Assembly: GCA_005791855.1 (NCBI GenBank)
Contig: SXUH01000317.1
Coordinates: 1 to 6,318, forward strand
Direction: 5' to 3'
DNA: 6,318 nt
Origin: Bdellovibrionales bacterium
GTDB taxonomy: Bacteria; Bdellovibrionota; Bacteriovoracia; Bacteriovoracales; Bacteriovoracaceae
A program made the position numbers and the translations under genes. Of the stretch, positions 5,899 to 6,318 are shown piece after piece (position 1 is the stretch's first letter; each line of letters begins with the position of its first letter). The notes beneath the pieces were generated by a model. It ran no database searches and was not told the DNA's origin. It worked only from the letters and a program-made list of their open reading frames with translations.

Positions 5899-6077
5899 GT
5901 TATCTCATGGCTCCGTTCGCGAGGGCGGTCTCCTGGCCAAAACTACATGCCTGTTATTTCTTAGACAGGGGGGGGTGTAAGATCTTCCAGGACAATGGTG
6001 GAATCCTCGGGGTTTGCGATGATCAGAATGAAACTATCTAGCGACGGTTGTCACCAACCAAAAACCTCGGAGCACAC
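5899..6077. promoter_or_regulatory. Divergent intergenic region with two hairpins and a G8 tract
   Basis: This gap separates the divergent metallopeptidase gene and the right-edge secreted protein gene, so both promoters should lie here. It contains CCTGT-N10-ACAGG (5950-5954/5965-5969), a run of eight G (5968-5975), and a tight perfect hairpin GGTTG-TCAC-CAACC (6046-6059) that would fall in the leader of the right-hand gene. A possible weak -10, TATCTA (6035-6040), has TTTGCG (6013-6018) at 16 bases. None of the promoter hexamers is strong enough to be sure. Confidence 0.35.
6069..6072 (+). promoter_or_regulatory. Shine-Dalgarno site GGAG
   Basis: GGAG ends five bases before the ATG at 6078, near-ideal spacing. 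It fixes the start of the truncated right-edge gene and is the clearest ribosome binding site in the window. Confidence 0.75.
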
Positions 6078-6318
6078 ATGGTAAAGCTAACGTCAGTCCT
6101 CTTTGCTTCCTTACTGTCGACGCAAATCCTCGCGGCGAAGCCTCAAGGATGTCACTCCATCCCAGACGGGAAGTACATCATCCAGAGCTGGGTCGCTAAG
6201 AATCTGGAAGTCGAAATCAAGCGGCAGTCGACCGGGTGGATCTTCGCGAACAACGTCTTCCGGGTGACGGGCCTAGAACAAGCGACGTCGAGCGAGGTGA
6301 ACTACATCTACGGCGTGG
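6078..6318 (+). CDS. Small secreted protein, unknown function, 3'-truncated by the window
   Basis: Eighty codons are visible from ATG 6078 with no stop before the right edge. The product begins with a signal peptide: Lys at position 3, hydrophobic core SVLFASLLSTQILA, cleavage expected after A19 or A20. The mature start is KPQGCHSIPDGKYIIQSW, where C25 followed by a GKY-type strand recalls the start of small lipocalin-like or other beta-barrel domains. The visible rest (LEVEIKRQSTGWIFANNVFRVTG) is consistent with alternating strands. A good GGAG Shine-Dalgarno supports the start. The early cysteine and G-K-Y/G-L-F pattern is loosely similar to the secreted protein at 4607-5071, so the two could be distant relatives, but similarity is too weak to claim. 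No family is recognised. Confidence 0.75.
   Translation, partial: MVKLTSVLFASLLSTQILAAKPQGCHSIPDGKYIIQSWVAKNLEVEIKRQSTGWIFANNVFRVTGLEQATSSEVNYIYGV

Noticed and set aside
5284..5964. Plus-strand open frame of 226 codons opposite the metallopeptidase
   Set aside because: Val/Gly/Leu/Glu-rich antisense shadow; the minus strand carries a signal peptide and an intact zinc motif.
5951..5968. LexA/SOS box (CTGT...ACAG)
   Set aside because: Spacing is 10 bases rather than the 8 of the enterobacterial box, and neighbouring genes are not DNA-repair genes.

Overview
The window reads as an ordinary chromosomal segment of a GC-rich, Gram-negative (diderm) bacterium. It carries a housekeeping ribosome-assembly GTPase (RsgA) and a tRNA-Arg gene among several envelope or secreted proteins. 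The mix of NHL beta-propeller surface proteins, a probable lipoprotein, a small outer-membrane beta-barrel, a secreted HExxH metallopeptidase and small Cys-containing secreted proteins resembles Bdellovibrionota or other former Deltaproteobacteria. That placement is an impression from protein style, not a proof.

Layout: (1) 2-1558 (+), the C-terminal part of an NHL-repeat beta-propeller protein whose start lies left of the window. (2) 1570-2142 (-), a small outer-membrane beta-barrel protein, converging on the first gene. (3) 2143-2231, an AT-rich divergent promoter region. (4) 2232-3155 (+), a probable NHL-type lipoprotein. (5) 3152-4111 (-), rsgA, whose stop codon shares a CTAG palindrome with the stop of the lipoprotein gene. 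(6) 4112-4240, a divergent promoter region. (7) 4241-4317 (+), tRNA-Arg(UCU) with an encoded CCA. (8) 4318-4606, a structured non-coding stretch: a 126-nt palindromic element abutting the tRNA 3' end, a G-run-rich block, and a perfect inverted repeat over a candidate extended -10. (9) 4607-5071 (+), a small secreted protein of unknown function. (10) 5080-5898 (-), a secreted metallopeptidase-like protein. (11) 5899-6077, a divergent intergenic region with two small hairpins and a G8 tract. (12) 6078-6318 (+), the start of another small secreted protein cut by the window edge.

The protein-coding genes alternate strands, so there is no operon. Three convergent pairs meet with gaps of 11, -4 and 8 bases, leaving almost no room for intrinsic terminators. 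Apart from rsgA and the tRNA, every gene product carries or probably carries an export signal, so the region looks like an envelope/secretome neighbourhood around two housekeeping loci. I see no defence system, CRISPR array, transposase or phage gene. The most unusual part is the tRNA-flanking non-coding stretch at 4316-4606.
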